A stretch of DNA of 49,990 bases from Bacilli bacterium (GCA_022795155.1 JAAWGF010000009.1:1-49990), one strand, 5' to 3'; positions 34,908-44,401 are shown, counted from the first letter of the stretch. Numbers and translations: made by a program. The notes: generated by a model not told the origin, from the letters alone.

Positions 34908-35396
34908 ATGAAAAAATTAAAAAATTTACTTTTATGTTTTAGTTTAATTTCGATTTTATTTTTTACAGGATGTGAAGAAGTTCCTGAAAAAGGAATATAT
35001 AAAGAAGGGACTTATTTTGGTTATGCCCAAAGTGAATCTTATGGTTCGATTTTAACAACTACAGCTGTTGTTTACGTTGATGATTTGGGTATGATAAAAT
35101 CAGTTTTTATTGATTCAACATATATTAAAACGCCAGGTACATTATCAACAAAAAAACAACTTGGTGATGAATACGCAATGAAATCTTCTTCAGCTAGTAT
35201 GGGTAATATTCCAGGTGGAGCTGAATGGTATGAACAAGTTGAAACTTTAGAAAATGAGATTGTTAAACAACAAGGTTTAAATTGGATTAAATGGACTGAT
35301 GATACAAAAACAAAAACAGATTCTGTTGCTGGGGTTACAATTGAAATCGATGATATGTATACAGCTGTTAATATGGCATTAAATAACGCAAAATAA
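34908..35396 (+). CDS. FMN-binding domain lipoprotein (PplA-like)
   Basis: 162 residues. Signal peptide with a lipobox ending FFTGC (Cys22), then one FMN_bind domain from about residue 33. The flavinylation motif DSVAGVTIEI, Thr144, fits D-x-x-(A/S)-G-x-T and is preceded by a glycine-rich NIPGGAEWYEQ. Only one FMN_bind domain is present, whereas Listeria PplA has two. Anchored on the outer membrane face, it would shuttle electrons as covalent FMN after ApbE modification. Own promoter; strong terminator behind. Confidence 0.88.
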   Translation: MKKLKNLLLCFSLISILFFTGCEEVPEKGIYKEGTYFGYAQSESYGSILTTTAVVYVDDLGMIKSVFIDSTYIKTPGTLSTKKQLGDEYAMKSSSASMGNIPGGAEWYEQVETLENEIVKQQGLNWIKWTDDTKTKTDSVAGVTIEIDDMYTAVNMALNNAK

Positions 35397-35398
35397 TG

Positions 35399-35443
35399 AA
35401 AAACATAGAATTTTTGATATCTAAAATTTCTATGTTTTTTTTA
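35399..35443 (+). terminator. Strong rho-independent terminator
   Basis: AAACATAGAATTTT pairs with AAAATTTCTATGTTT with a single-base irregularity and runs into T8. Confidence 0.85.
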
Positions 35444-35497
35444 TTACCAAATTTTTAAGTACTGAATTTAATATAATAGAGATTTGGAGGTATTATT

Positions 35498-35833
35498 ATG
35501 TTTGATAACTTTATTACTTCAACTTTATTTTTATTAGTTTTGTGTTTACTCTTTATTATTGACACAATATTAGGCGTTTTAATTGGTACTAAAGAGATTG
35601 GATTTAATTTAAAAAAATTTTTATATGGTCTTTTAAAAGGTGGAATAGCTGCTTTATGTGTTATAGGCTTTTGTTTTGTTATAGAGATAACACCTATTAT
35701 ACTAAAAAGAATAGATATAGAATTGCCAAGTGATATAATAACGCTTACAGAATTTATGGGTGTTACTTTTACTGCATATAAGAAATATGCTTTAGACTGT
35801 TTTGAAAAGATTAAAAAAATATTTGGAGAATGA
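35498..35833 (+). CDS. Holin-like small membrane protein
   Basis: 111 residues. Two strong membrane segments, about residues 6-28 (TLFLLVLCLLFIIDTILGVLIG) and 45-70, with a DTILGVL motif near the end of the first, and an amphipathic charged C-terminus. The layout and the D-T-x-x-G motif recall phage toxin-secretion/lysis holins (Holin_4 type). No endolysin or phage gene is adjacent, so it is either a domesticated relic or an unrelated small membrane protein. GGAGG site; its own terminator. Confidence 0.55.
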   Translation: MFDNFITSTLFLLVLCLLFIIDTILGVLIGTKEIGFNLKKFLYGLLKGGIAALCVIGFCFVIEITPIILKRIDIELPSDIITLTEFMGVTFTAYKKYALDCFEKIKKIFGE

Positions 35834-35837
35834 TAAG

Positions 35838-35864
35838 AAAATGATGCTTTAAGTATCATTTTTT
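35838..35864 (+). terminator. Rho-independent terminator
   Basis: AATGATGC pairs with GTATCATT around TTTAA, then T6. Confidence 0.75.
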
Positions 35865-35937
35865 GGTATAATAGTGTTGTATTTAAACAAAATAGTGTCA
35901 TTTTATGTTAAAAAATAGATAATTCACGTAAAAGAAA

Positions 35938-35966
35938 TTGACAATTAATAATGAAAATATTAATAT
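35938..35966 (+). promoter_or_regulatory. SigA-type promoter
   Basis: TTGACA, 17-bp spacer, TAATAT, ahead of the acyl-CoA synthetase operon. Confidence 0.75.
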
Positions 35967-35993
35967 AAACAATTATTTAAGGGGGAAATAGTA

Positions 35994-37784
35994 GTGATAA
36001 ATAACTTGAAGATAAGTGATACAAAATCACATGATTTATATTTAAGAGGAATTGCATTAGGTAAGATATATGGTCCTATGACAGGAAAAGCTTCAATTGA
36101 TAAAGAATGGTTAAAATATTATTCAGAAGAACAAATACTAGGTGAAATGCCTGAAAAAACAATTTTTGAATACATGAAAGCGGATAATGAAAATCATTTA
36201 AATGATATAGCACTTAAGTATTTTAATACTAAAATAACATATAAACAATTTTTTTGTAAAATAGAAGAATGTGAAAAAGCTTTTATTGCAAATGGAATAA
36301 AAGAAGGTGATATTGTAACTATTTGTATGCCAAATACACCAGAAGCTGTTATAGCTTTCTATGCTTTAAATAAACTTGGCGCTATAGCTAATATGATTCA
36401 CCCATTATCTGGACAAAATGAAATTAAAAATTTCATAAATGAAGTTAATTCCAAAATTATTATTACTATAGATATAGCTTGTAATAAAATTTTAAATGTT
36501 GCTGATGATACAAAATTGGAAAAAATTGTAAATGTTACACCGGTTAATTCAATGGGGTTTATTGTAAAGAAAATTTATAAATATACTAAAAAGGCGGTCA
36601 AAATTCCTAATGATGAACGATTAATATCATGGGATGAATTTATTAAAATGGGTAGAAATTTAGAAAATATTAGTGATAATGAGATTAAATATGCTAAAGA
36701 TAAATTGGCTATTTTATTGCATACTGGTGGAACAACTGGAAACCCAAAGGACGTAATGTTAACTAATGATAATTTTAATTCTATGGTTGAACAATTTTTT
36801 AAAGGTGAAAATAATTTTGAAAGAGGCGATAGTATTTTAGCTATTATGCCAGTCTTTCATGGATTTGGTTTATGTAGTTCTATTCATTTACCATTATCAG
36901 TCGGAGTCCATCCAATTTTAATACCAAAACTTAATGGTAAAAAATTGGATAAAGTATTTAAAAAGTATAAGCCAAATAATATAATAGGAGTTCCAACTCT
37001 ATTTAAGGGAATGCTAACTAATAAAAAACTTAAAAATATGGATATGTCCTATTTAAAGTATGTTGTTTCAGGTGGCGATTTAGTTAAGGATTCATTAGAA
37101 GAAGATATTAATACTTTTTTAAGACAACATGGATCTAAAGCAAAACTAAGCAAAGGGTATGGTTTATCAGAGGCTGTAGCAGGTGTTACGTTTGCATCTA
37201 AAGATTATAATTTACCATCATCAATAGGAATACCTATGACAGATACTAATATTAAAATAGTAAAACCAGGTACAAATGATGAACTATTTAAAGGTGAAAT
37301 TGGGGAAATGTGTATTAAGAGTCCAAGCGTTATGAAAGGTTATTATAACAATAATGAAGAAACAAATAAAACTATGCAAGACGGATGGCTACATACAGGT
37401 GATTTAGGTTATTGTAAAAATGGGATATTTTACTTTGCTCAAAGAAAAGGGAATATGATTATATCAAGTGGTGTAAATGTATATCCAAGTAATATTGAAC
37501 AAGTTATAGAAATGCATGAAGCAGTTGCTTCTTGTGCTGTAATCGGAATATACCATTCATATAAAATGCAAGTTCCAAAGGCTTATATAGTTTTAAAAGA
37601 GGGGTATGAAGCTAGTGAAGAATTAAAAAACGAAATTGCTAGTTTATGTAGAAAAAATTTAAATATTTATTCAATTCCATATTCATACGAGTTTAGAGAA
37701 AAATTACCACAAACATTATTAGGTAAAATAAGTCATAAAGAGTTAGCAGAAGAGGAACAAAAAGTAAAAGTTTATAAAAGGTAA
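35994..37784 (+). CDS. AMP-dependent acyl-CoA synthetase/ligase
   Basis: 596 residues. ANL-superfamily motifs in order: the ATP loop LLHTGGTTGNPKDV, SKGYGLSEAVAG, DGWLHTGDLGY and the C-terminal lysine motif LPQTLLGKIS. It activates a carboxylic acid as acyl-AMP and then acyl-CoA; whether for fatty acids or another substrate is not decided by sequence. Because the next gene contains a PlsC-type acyltransferase, use of the acyl group for glycerolipid synthesis is likely. GTG start behind AAGGGGGAAA. Confidence 0.9.
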   Translation: MINNLKISDTKSHDLYLRGIALGKIYGPMTGKASIDKEWLKYYSEEQILGEMPEKTIFEYMKADNENHLNDIALKYFNTKITYKQFFCKIEECEKAFIANGIKEGDIVTICMPNTPEAVIAFYALNKLGAIANMIHPLSGQNEIKNFINEVNSKIIITIDIACNKILNVADDTKLEKIVNVTPVNSMGFIVKKIYKYTKKAVKIPNDERLISWDEFIKMGRNLENISDNEIKYAKDKLAILLHTGGTTGNPKDVMLTNDNFNSMVEQFFKGENNFERGDSILAIMPVFHGFGLCSSIHLPLSVGVHPILIPKLNGKKLDKVFKKYKPNNIIGVPTLFKGMLTNKKLKNMDMSYLKYVVSGGDLVKDSLEEDINTFLRQHGSKAKLSKGYGLSEAVAGVTFASKDYNLPSSIGIPMTDTNIKIVKPGTNDELFKGEIGEMCIKSPSVMKGYYNNNEETNKTMQDGWLHTGDLGYCKNGIFYFAQRKGNMIISSGVNVYPSNIEQVIEMHEAVASCAVIGIYHSYKMQVPKAYIVLKEGYEASEELKNEIASLCRKNLNIYSIPYSYEFREKLPQTLLGKISHKELAEEEQKVKVYKR

Positions 37785-37794
37785 GGTGATAATT

Positions 37795-39267
37795 ATGGCA
37801 AATATTGGTATAGATATTGATGGTGTTTTGAGAAATTTGGGACAATTTCAGTTAAAATATGGAAAAAAGTATTTTAAAAATTATGATGAAAAGAATATAG
37901 ATGAAACAAAGATTGAAATTAAAGATATTTTTAAATGTACAGAAAGCGAGAGTAAAAAATTTTGGATAAAACATATTTTTAAGTATTGTTTAAATGAACC
38001 TATGGTAAATAATGCTGCCGATATTATTAATTTATTACAAAAAAATGGTAATAAAATCCATATTATTACTCAGCACGTTCATACTTTAAGACAAGATTTT
38101 ATTGGTAAATTATTTAGAATTATGTTAAATAGATTTTTAAATAAAAATGGCGTAAAACCTGATTCTATCAATTATTGTGAAAATTTTGGAAATCCAAATG
38201 ATAAATTAAGTGTATGCAAAAAGTTAGGTATTGATTATATGATAGAAGATGATTCTATTAATATAAAAGCTATTAGTAGTTATTGCAAAGTTATATGTAT
38301 AAAGAATAAGTATAATGATAATTTAGCCATAAATGATAATATTCTAAAAGTTGATAGTTTTAGTGATGTTTATTATTGTATAAAAAATTTTGGAAAAATA
38401 AAAAATGGTGAAAAAATTAGGAACCTAACTCTCTTTACAGAGAAGTATGAAAAAAATTACAATTTATCAAGAAATATAGGTACTCCATTATTTAAATGTT
38501 TTTTTAAACCAACAATTTTACATTCTGAATTTATACCAGAAGAAGGTCCTATATTACTATGTGGTAATCATTTACATGTATGGGATCAATTTCCTGTAAT
38601 ATGTGCAACTGATAGAATAACTCACTGGATGTCAAAAAAGGAATATTTTGACAGCAAATTAGGCTCTTTTTTTAAACAAACTGGTGCTATTTGTGTTGAT
38701 AGATATGGAAATCCAAATGATGCAACAGAAGAAGCATTAAATTATTTGGAAATTGGAAGCGCTATTGGAATTTTTCCAGAGGGAACAAGGAATGGACTAA
38801 AAAATGATAAAATAAAAGATTTATATAAATATGTTAATAGTTTCTTTATGGATTATGAAACATTCAAAAAAGAAATTAGAGATATTAATCCATTGGCATC
38901 ACATATAATTTTTTTAGAAAAGTTATTTAATGAGAAAAGAATATCTAGAGATGATTTTTTATTATCATTATATAATTCAAGAGAAATGCTAAATGATATG
39001 CTCAATAATAATATTATTTCAACTGAAGAAATGAATGATGCTGAATTATTGCCGTTTAAATTTGGTGCAGTATCAATGGCAAAAAAAAGTAATGCACTTA
39101 TAGTACCTTTTGGGGTTACTGGTGATTATAAAATTGGAAATAAAAATTTAACTGTAAATTTTGGTGAACCATTTAAAGTAGAAGATGACTTAGAGGCTTC
39201 AAATAAAATTTTAAGACAAAAAATATTAAAACTTGTTCAGGAAAATCGACAAAAAGATAAAAAATAA
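37795..39267 (+). CDS. Fusion of HAD (NT5C-like) phosphatase and PlsC acyltransferase
   Basis: About 490 residues. Residues 1-200: HAD-type domain with DIDGVLRN (Asp nucleophile motif), IITQHVH, and DKLSVCKKLGIDYMIEDDS (Lys and acidic motifs), similar to NT5C-type 5'-nucleotidases. From about residue 215: a PlsC-type 1-acyl-glycerol-3-phosphate acyltransferase with NHLHVWD (H-x4-D), FPEGTRN and LIVPFGVTGDYK. Between FPEGTRN and LPFKFGAVSMAK there is an unusual insert of about 90 residues. Coupled to the acyl-CoA synthetase, so a lipid-assembly pair is inferred. ATG 37795 has AAGGTGATAATT. Confidence 0.85.
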   Translation: MANIGIDIDGVLRNLGQFQLKYGKKYFKNYDEKNIDETKIEIKDIFKCTESESKKFWIKHIFKYCLNEPMVNNAADIINLLQKNGNKIHIITQHVHTLRQDFIGKLFRIMLNRFLNKNGVKPDSINYCENFGNPNDKLSVCKKLGIDYMIEDDSINIKAISSYCKVICIKNKYNDNLAINDNILKVDSFSDVYYCIKNFGKIKNGEKIRNLTLFTEKYEKNYNLSRNIGTPLFKCFFKPTILHSEFIPEEGPILLCGNHLHVWDQFPVICATDRITHWMSKKEYFDSKLGSFFKQTGAICVDRYGNPNDATEEALNYLEIGSAIGIFPEGTRNGLKNDKIKDLYKYVNSFFMDYETFKKEIRDINPLASHIIFLEKLFNEKRISRDDFLLSLYNSREMLNDMLNNNIISTEEMNDAELLPFKFGAVSMAKKSNALIVPFGVTGDYKIGNKNLTVNFGEPFKVEDDLEASNKILRQKILKLVQENRQKDKK

Positions 39268-39298
39268 CAATGATTTCTTTATTGTTATTTTTTTTTAT
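39259..39298 (+). terminator. Strong rho-independent terminator
   Basis: AATAACAAT pairs with ATTGTTATT around GATTTCTTT and is followed by a long T tract. Confidence 0.85.
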
Positions 39299-39337
39299 GC
39301 TATACTTATATTAGAATGATGAGAGGATGATATATTA

Positions 39338-41173
39338 GTGAGCAGTGTTTTTTTTCAGTCGATAAGTTTAATATATATATTACTGTTAATTATAGTTTAC
39401 TTTTCTAAAAAAAGATTGAATACAATAGAAAATAAATTATATATATCATTAGCAATTATTAATGCTATCGGGCTTATATTGGATATTGGAAGCATTTATA
39501 CAATAATGAATTTAGATGCTATTCCTATCATAAATCAAGTTATAACTAAAGCATACTTAATATACTTGTTAACTTGGATTTCTATTATGACTTTATACAT
39601 TTTTATTATTTCAGAAAAAAACAAAAATGCAGATTTAAAATTTAAAAGGAAGTATAAAAACTTAGCTATAATTTTCAGTTTATTTTATACATTTTGTTTA
39701 ATATTAATCATTATTTTACCATTATATTATATCTGTGAAAATAATTTAGTATATTCATATGGCCCTAGCTCAACATTTTTATATATAATTAGTGGTATAT
39801 ACATGGTTATTTGGATTGTAATAATGATTCAAAATTATAAAAATTTAAAATCCAAAAAATATTTGCCGATGTTTGTTTATATGGTTATAGGAATAGTTGT
39901 TATAATGATTCAGGGATTACATCCAGAGCTACTATTGATGACTTCAATGGAAACTTTTATTACTTTTTTAATGTATTTTACAATCGAAAACCCTGATATG
40001 AAATTGATTGAGCAGCTTAATATTGCCAGAGATTCAGCAGAAAAGGCAAATCAAGCAAAATCAGAATTTTTATCAAATATGAGTCATGAAATAAGAACAC
40101 CTTTAAACGCTATAGTAGGTTTCAGTCAAGCTTTAAAAGAAGAAAACTTACCAGATAGTGCTAAAGATGAAGTTGAAGATATAATATCAGCCTCTGAAAG
40201 TTTACTTGATATTGTTAATGGTATTCTTGATATTTCTAAAATCGAAGCTAATAAATTAGAAATTGTTAATACAGAATATAATTTTAATAAAATATTAAAA
40301 GAATTAGTTTCTCTAACAAAAGCTCGTTTAGGAGATAAACCTCTTGATTTTAGGACCAATTTTGATTCGAATATTCCACCTGTTTTGTATGGAGATCATG
40401 TTAGAGTAAAACAAATTATATTAAATATTTTAACTAATGCGGTTAAATATACTAAAGAAGGTTATATTGAATTTAATGTTAGCACCGTTGTTAAAGATGA
40501 TGTTTGTAGACTCATCATTTCTGTTGAAGATAGTGGTATTGGTATCAAAAAAGATAATATTGACAAGCTATTTAGTAAATTTGAACGCTTTGATTTAGAA
40601 AAAAATATTACGATTGAAGGAACAGGTTTAGGAATGGCTATTACAAAAAAATTGATTGAACTTATGCATGGTAATATTGTTGTTCAAAGTGTTTATGGTG
40701 AAGGTTCAAAATTTACAGTCGCAATTGATCAAAGAATTATTCATAAAGACTTAGTTGAATTAGAAAAAGAAACAGAAAACATGAATATTGAAAATATTGA
40801 TTTAAGTGGAAAAAGAGTGCTAGTTGTTGATGATAACAAAGTTAATCTAAAAGTGGCTAATCGATTATTACAAGGTTTTAACTTAACAGTTGAATTAGTT
40901 ACTAGTGGTCAAGAATGTATCGATAAAATTCAAAGCGGTGAAACTTTTGATTTAATTTTAATGGATGATATGATGCCTAATATGACAGGGGTAGAAACTT
41001 TAAAAAGACTAAAAACAATGGATGGTTTTAAAATACCAACAATCGCGCTTACTGCTAATGCTATTTCAGGTATGCGTGAAAAATATCTTAAGGATGGCTT
41101 TGATGATTATTTATCTAAGCCAATTGATAAAAACGAATTAATTTTATTGATTCAAAGTATTTTAGGAAAGTAG
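39338..41173 (+). CDS. Hybrid sensor histidine kinase with 7TM-like sensor
   Basis: 611 residues. Residues about 1-220 contain six or seven hydrophobic helices (7TM histidine kinase N-terminal type). A coiled-coil [30 protein letters not shown] segment carries the phosphorylated His250. The ATPase domain shows [20 protein letters not shown] and GTGLGMAI. A fused REC domain ends the protein with [14 protein letters not shown], phospho-acceptor Asp543 (LMDDMMP) and YLSKPID. GTG start. The stand-alone Hpt gene follows after 9 bases. Confidence 0.88.
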   Translation: MSSVFFQSISLIYILLLIIVYFSKKRLNTIENKLYISLAIINAIGLILDIGSIYTIMNLDAIPIINQVITKAYLIYLLTWISIMTLYIFIISEKNKNADLKFKRKYKNLAIIFSLFYTFCLILIIILPLYYICENNLVYSYGPSSTFLYIISGIYMVIWIVIMIQNYKNLKSKKYLPMFVYMVIGIVVIMIQGLHPELLLMTSMETFITFLMYFTIENPDMKLIEQLNIARDSAEKANQAKSEFLSNMSHEIRTPLNAIVGFSQALKEENLPDSAKDEVEDIISASESLLDIVNGILDISKIEANKLEIVNTEYNFNKILKELVSLTKARLGDKPLDFRTNFDSNIPPVLYGDHVRVKQIILNILTNAVKYTKEGYIEFNVSTVVKDDVCRLIISVEDSGIGIKKDNIDKLFSKFERFDLEKNITIEGTGLGMAITKKLIELMHGNIVVQSVYGEGSKFTVAIDQRIIHKDLVELEKETENMNIENIDLSGKRVLVVDDNKVNLKVANRLLQGFNLTVELVTSGQECIDKIQSGETFDLILMDDMMPNMTGVETLKRLKTMDGFKIPTIALTANAISGMREKYLKDGFDDYLSKPIDKNELILLIQSILGK

Positions 41174-41182
41174 GTGTTTGTA

Positions 41183-41542
41183 GTGAAAGACATAGAATAT
41201 TTAAAACAAAATGGTATTGATGTAAATAGTGGGTTAGAACTATTAGGCGATATGGAAATGTATGATGAAACGCTGGAGGATTTTTTAAATGAATGTGAAA
41301 CACGTTTGCCAGATTTAGAAAAATATAAAAATAGTGGTGATATGGCAAATTACGCAATTCAAGCACATTCAATGAAAAGTGATTCTAAATATTTAGGTTT
41401 TACTACCTTAGCAAAAATGTCATTGAATCATGAAATGAAAAGTAAAGATAATGATATCAATTATGTTAATAGTAATTATGAAAATTTGATTATTGAAGCA
41501 AAACGTATTATTAGTATTGTTAACCACTATCTTGGAAAATAG
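41183..41542 (+). CDS. Stand-alone Hpt phosphotransfer protein
   Basis: About 119 residues of helical bundle. The Hpt signature AIQAHSMKSDSKYLGFTTLAKMS carries the phosphorylatable His62, with a conserved Lys two residues later. It would take phosphate from the REC domain of a hybrid kinase and pass it to a response regulator. It sits between two hybrid kinases in one unit. The GTG at 41183 is taken over the one at 41174 on account of the TAGGTG spacing. Confidence 0.85.
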   Translation: MKDIEYLKQNGIDVNSGLELLGDMEMYDETLEDFLNECETRLPDLEKYKNSGDMANYAIQAHSMKSDSKYLGFTTLAKMSLNHEMKSKDNDINYVNSNYENLIIEAKRIISIVNHYLGK

Positions 41543-41554
41543 GAGGAAATGCAT

Positions 41555-43741
41555 ATGGAACATCGTAATAAAAAAATTTTCCCAATTTTAATTATAATTA
41601 CTTTAATTGCTATATTTTTAATGTATAAATTTATCGATTTCAGTTCTTTAAGTACTGAAACGTCTATTACAGTTGTTATTAGTTGTATTGTGTTACTTCT
41701 TTTAATCTTTTTAATTTTTTATATTATTATTTATATTCGTAACAAAGAAAAAACTAAAGAGCTTAGGCACCGTGATCAATTGTTTAATTCATTAGTAAAA
41801 AATTCAGATACTATTTATTTAATGTATGATAATAAAAATCGTGAATTAGTTTATATGACCCATAATATGTATGATGTTTTAGGTATTAAAACAAATGATA
41901 TAAATGATAAAAATGAAATGACTATAATAAAAGAAATATTTAAAAGTGAATCACTATCAAGCCAATTAGATAGTTGGGATGAACAAAGTGAATTTTTAAG
42001 TCAAATGTTTTCGTACAGAAATCCTAGCTATCAACATACTAGATGGTTAAAAATCAAAATATATCCATTTATTGAAAAAAAATCTAGTTATTATGTTATT
42101 CTAATTTCTGATGCAACAAAAGAACATGAACAGCAACATTTATTAGTTTCACAAGCTAGTGATATAAAAACGCGTGAGCGACAACTTAATCAAATAACTT
42201 CTTTATCTTACGATATTGAAATGGATGTTAATTTAACTAGTCAGGAATTTTCCTTAAAAAATTTAAAAGAAGATATAAGATATTTTGGTGATTCAAAAAA
42301 GGGAAATTGCCATGATCTTTTAGAAATTTTAAAAAAATATGTTAAAGAAGAAGACTATAGAAACGTTTCTACGGTATTAGAACCAAATAACTTAGAAAAA
42401 TTATCAAATGAGCAACTTAATGAAACAACATCAATTAAATATTGTCTATCTAGTGTTGAACAAGAGATTTGGCTAGAAAGTACACTTTTCTTTACTACTA
42501 ATAAGGGTGAAAAACATGTAACCATTTTAACTAAGAATGTTACTGAAGATACAGAATATATACGTAGACAAAATGCAATATTACAAAGCGCTCTAAAAGA
42601 GGCAAAACAAGCCAATGATGCTAAATCTGAATTTTTATCTATTATGTCTCATGAAATTAGAACACCTATGAATGCTATTATTGGCTTAAGTGAATCAGTA
42701 TTAGCAGATGAAATTAATGAAAATGTACGTGAAGATATTGAAAATATTAATAGTGCTAGTAACAATTTACTTGATGTTATAGATGGTATATTAGACATAT
42801 CTAAAATTGAGTCTGGTATTTTAAAATTAGAAGAAAAAGAATATAGTACAGCTAAATTTTTTAAAGACATTTATAATTTAACTAAAGAACGTATTAATCA
42901 GGACAAAGTAAAATTAATATTAGATATTGATAAAAATATGCCAACTAAATTATTTGGTGATAATGGTAAAATTAGACAAATTGTACTAAATTTATTAAAC
43001 AATTCTATTAAATTTACTGAAAATGGTGCTATAACAATCAAATCAAAAGGTATTAAACATAACTCGAATGTTAAATTACAGATATCAGTTATTGATACAG
43101 GAATTGGTATTGAAAAAAATAAATTGTCAAGACTATTTGACGATAACAAAAAAATAACTAATAATGATAAAAATTATATTGGTGGAATGGGATTATCAAT
43201 TTCTGGGAAACTTATAGATTTATTAAATGGCTCAATTGTTGCTGAGAGTAAAGTAGGTGAAGGTTCTATTTTCACTATCACAATTGAACAAAAAATCATT
43301 GATGATAAACCAATTGGCGATATTGATATGATTAAAATACAAAAGAAAAAGGCTAGTAATTTTAAAGCGGTTGGTAAAAAAATATTAATCGTTGATGATA
43401 ATAAATTAAATTTAAAAGTAGCTGAAAAGTTGCTAAAACCTTATGATGTAATAACAACCTCAGTGTTAAGTGGTAAAGAATGTTTAGAACTAATTAATAA
43501 TGGTGAAAATTTTGATTTAATTTTATTAGACCAAATGATGCCAGATATGGATGGGGTCGAAACTTTAAACAAACTTAAAACAACTGATAATTTCTCAACA
43601 CCAGTTATTGTTTTAACAGCCGACGCAATTGTTGGTGTAAAAGAAAAATATTTAAGTGTTGGGTTTAATGACTATTTATCAAAACCTATTAATGTTGATG
43701 AATTAAATGAAATTTTAAAAAAATATTTACAAAATAATTAA
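41555..43741 (+). CDS. Hybrid sensor histidine kinase with PAS-like region
   Basis: About 728 residues. Two N-terminal membrane helices (about residues 8-28 and 40-62) with little extracytoplasmic loop, then a PAS-like sensory region (SDTIYLMYDNKNRELVYMTHNMYDVLGI), a second linker, and the kinase core: [16 protein letters not shown] with His366, NNSIKFTENG, DTGIGI and GGMGLSIS. A C-terminal REC domain has ILIVDDNKLNLKVA and Asp659 (LLDQMMP). REC domain wording is close to that of the kinase at 39338, so they are paralogues. Excellent GGAGGAA site. Confidence 0.88.
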   Translation: MEHRNKKIFPILIIITLIAIFLMYKFIDFSSLSTETSITVVISCIVLLLLIFLIFYIIIYIRNKEKTKELRHRDQLFNSLVKNSDTIYLMYDNKNRELVYMTHNMYDVLGIKTNDINDKNEMTIIKEIFKSESLSSQLDSWDEQSEFLSQMFSYRNPSYQHTRWLKIKIYPFIEKKSSYYVILISDATKEHEQQHLLVSQASDIKTRERQLNQITSLSYDIEMDVNLTSQEFSLKNLKEDIRYFGDSKKGNCHDLLEILKKYVKEEDYRNVSTVLEPNNLEKLSNEQLNETTSIKYCLSSVEQEIWLESTLFFTTNKGEKHVTILTKNVTEDTEYIRRQNAILQSALKEAKQANDAKSEFLSIMSHEIRTPMNAIIGLSESVLADEINENVREDIENINSASNNLLDVIDGILDISKIESGILKLEEKEYSTAKFFKDIYNLTKERINQDKVKLILDIDKNMPTKLFGDNGKIRQIVLNLLNNSIKFTENGAITIKSKGIKHNSNVKLQISVIDTGIGIEKNKLSRLFDDNKKITNNDKNYIGGMGLSISGKLIDLLNGSIVAESKVGEGSIFTITIEQKIIDDKPIGDIDMIKIQKKKASNFKAVGKKILIVDDNKLNLKVAEKLLKPYDVITTSVLSGKECLELINNGENFDLILLDQMMPDMDGVETLNKLKTTDNFSTPVIVLTADAIVGVKEKYLSVGFNDYLSKPINVDELNEILKKYLQNN

Positions 43742-43767
43742 AATCCAAATATAAAAATTGGATTTTT
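43738..43767 (+). repeat. Direct repeat copy 1 (terminator-like)
   Basis: 30 bases that recur at 44918-44947 with a single mismatch (ATC versus ATT); the shared core begins CAAATATAAAAATTGG. Confidence 0.7.
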
Positions 43768-43768
43768 G
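43741..43768 (+). terminator. Rho-independent terminator
   Basis: AATCCAA pairs with TTGGATT around ATATAAAAA, followed by T5. The same sequence recurs near 44922. Confidence 0.75.
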
Positions 43769-43788
43769 TAAAAAAATGCAAAAAATAC

Positions 43789-43816
43789 TTGACATATATA
43801 AAAATTGTGCTATACT
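43789..43816 (+). promoter_or_regulatory. SigA-type promoter with inverted repeat over the -10 region
   Basis: TTGACA, 16-bp spacer, TGC-TATACT. A perfect inverted repeat TGTGCT-9 bp-AGCACA (43806-43826) spans the -10 element and transcription start, a position suited to a repressor. Confidence 0.65.
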
Positions 43817-43876
43817 ATTAAGCACACAACGAGAAAAAATTTTCTTATGACATTTATAGAAAAAGGGGGAATTAAA

Positions 43877-44401
43877 ATGGAAAAGAAAGTCAATAATAAA
43901 AAAATAGTAAAATATGCAGGTGCAGGTCTATTAGCTGCTGCAATCACAACAGGAGTTGTAATATATGATGATTGTATAGAGCATGAACAAGAAATATGTC
44001 CAATTACTCGTGCTTTAAATGTTATACCAGATTTTGCATTTCCTGAAATGCCAACAGGTATTGCATTACATCAATTATTTCAAATGGAAAGTGACCTTGT
44101 TGATAGAGGATTAGACAATGTTACTGTAGCATATTGCCCTGGAAATTATAGTGTAACAACAGGGATGGAGAAAGTTACAGTAGAACCAACTATGATAAAA
44201 AACGAAGATGGTACAGTTACTTATACAATACCAGCAGGTTATATCTTAAAAAATGATGAAAATGGTAAATTAGTGGGAGAAGCATATGAACCTATTATTG
44301 AAAACTTAACTGGTTTAAAAGCAACATGGGGAGATATAGGGTATGATGTAGAAAAAAAAGATTTTGTATTTGAAGGCGAAACTTTTTTAAAAACAAAATA
44401 A
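43877..44401 (+). CDS. Membrane-anchored or secreted protein of unknown function
   Basis: About 174 residues. Lys/Asn-rich N-terminus, then a hydrophobic segment (YAGAGLLAAAITTGVVIY, about residues 12-30) acting as signal or anchor, a CIEHEQEICPITRAL segment with two cysteines, and a glycine/acid-rich C-terminal half with TVEPTMIKNEDGTVTYTIPAG and WGDIGYDVEKKDFVFEG. Not recognised. The ATG at 43877 is chosen for its AAGGGGGAATT site; an upstream frame is open but has no such site. Own promoter; followed after 16 bases by the DUF1292 gene, which may share its transcript. Confidence 0.7.
   Translation: MEKKVNNKKIVKYAGAGLLAAAITTGVVIYDDCIEHEQEICPITRALNVIPDFAFPEMPTGIALHQLFQMESDLVDRGLDNVTVAYCPGNYSVTTGMEKVTVEPTMIKNEDGTVTYTIPAGYILKNDENGKLVGEAYEPIIENLTGLKATWGDIGYDVEKKDFVFEGETFLKTK

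Noticed and set aside
34854-35396. FMN-binding lipoprotein as a Na+-translocating NADH-quinone reductase or Rnf subunit
   Set aside because: It has a lipobox and a single FMN_bind domain but no other rnf or nqr genes are nearby, and its neighbours are of the EetA/EetB kind.
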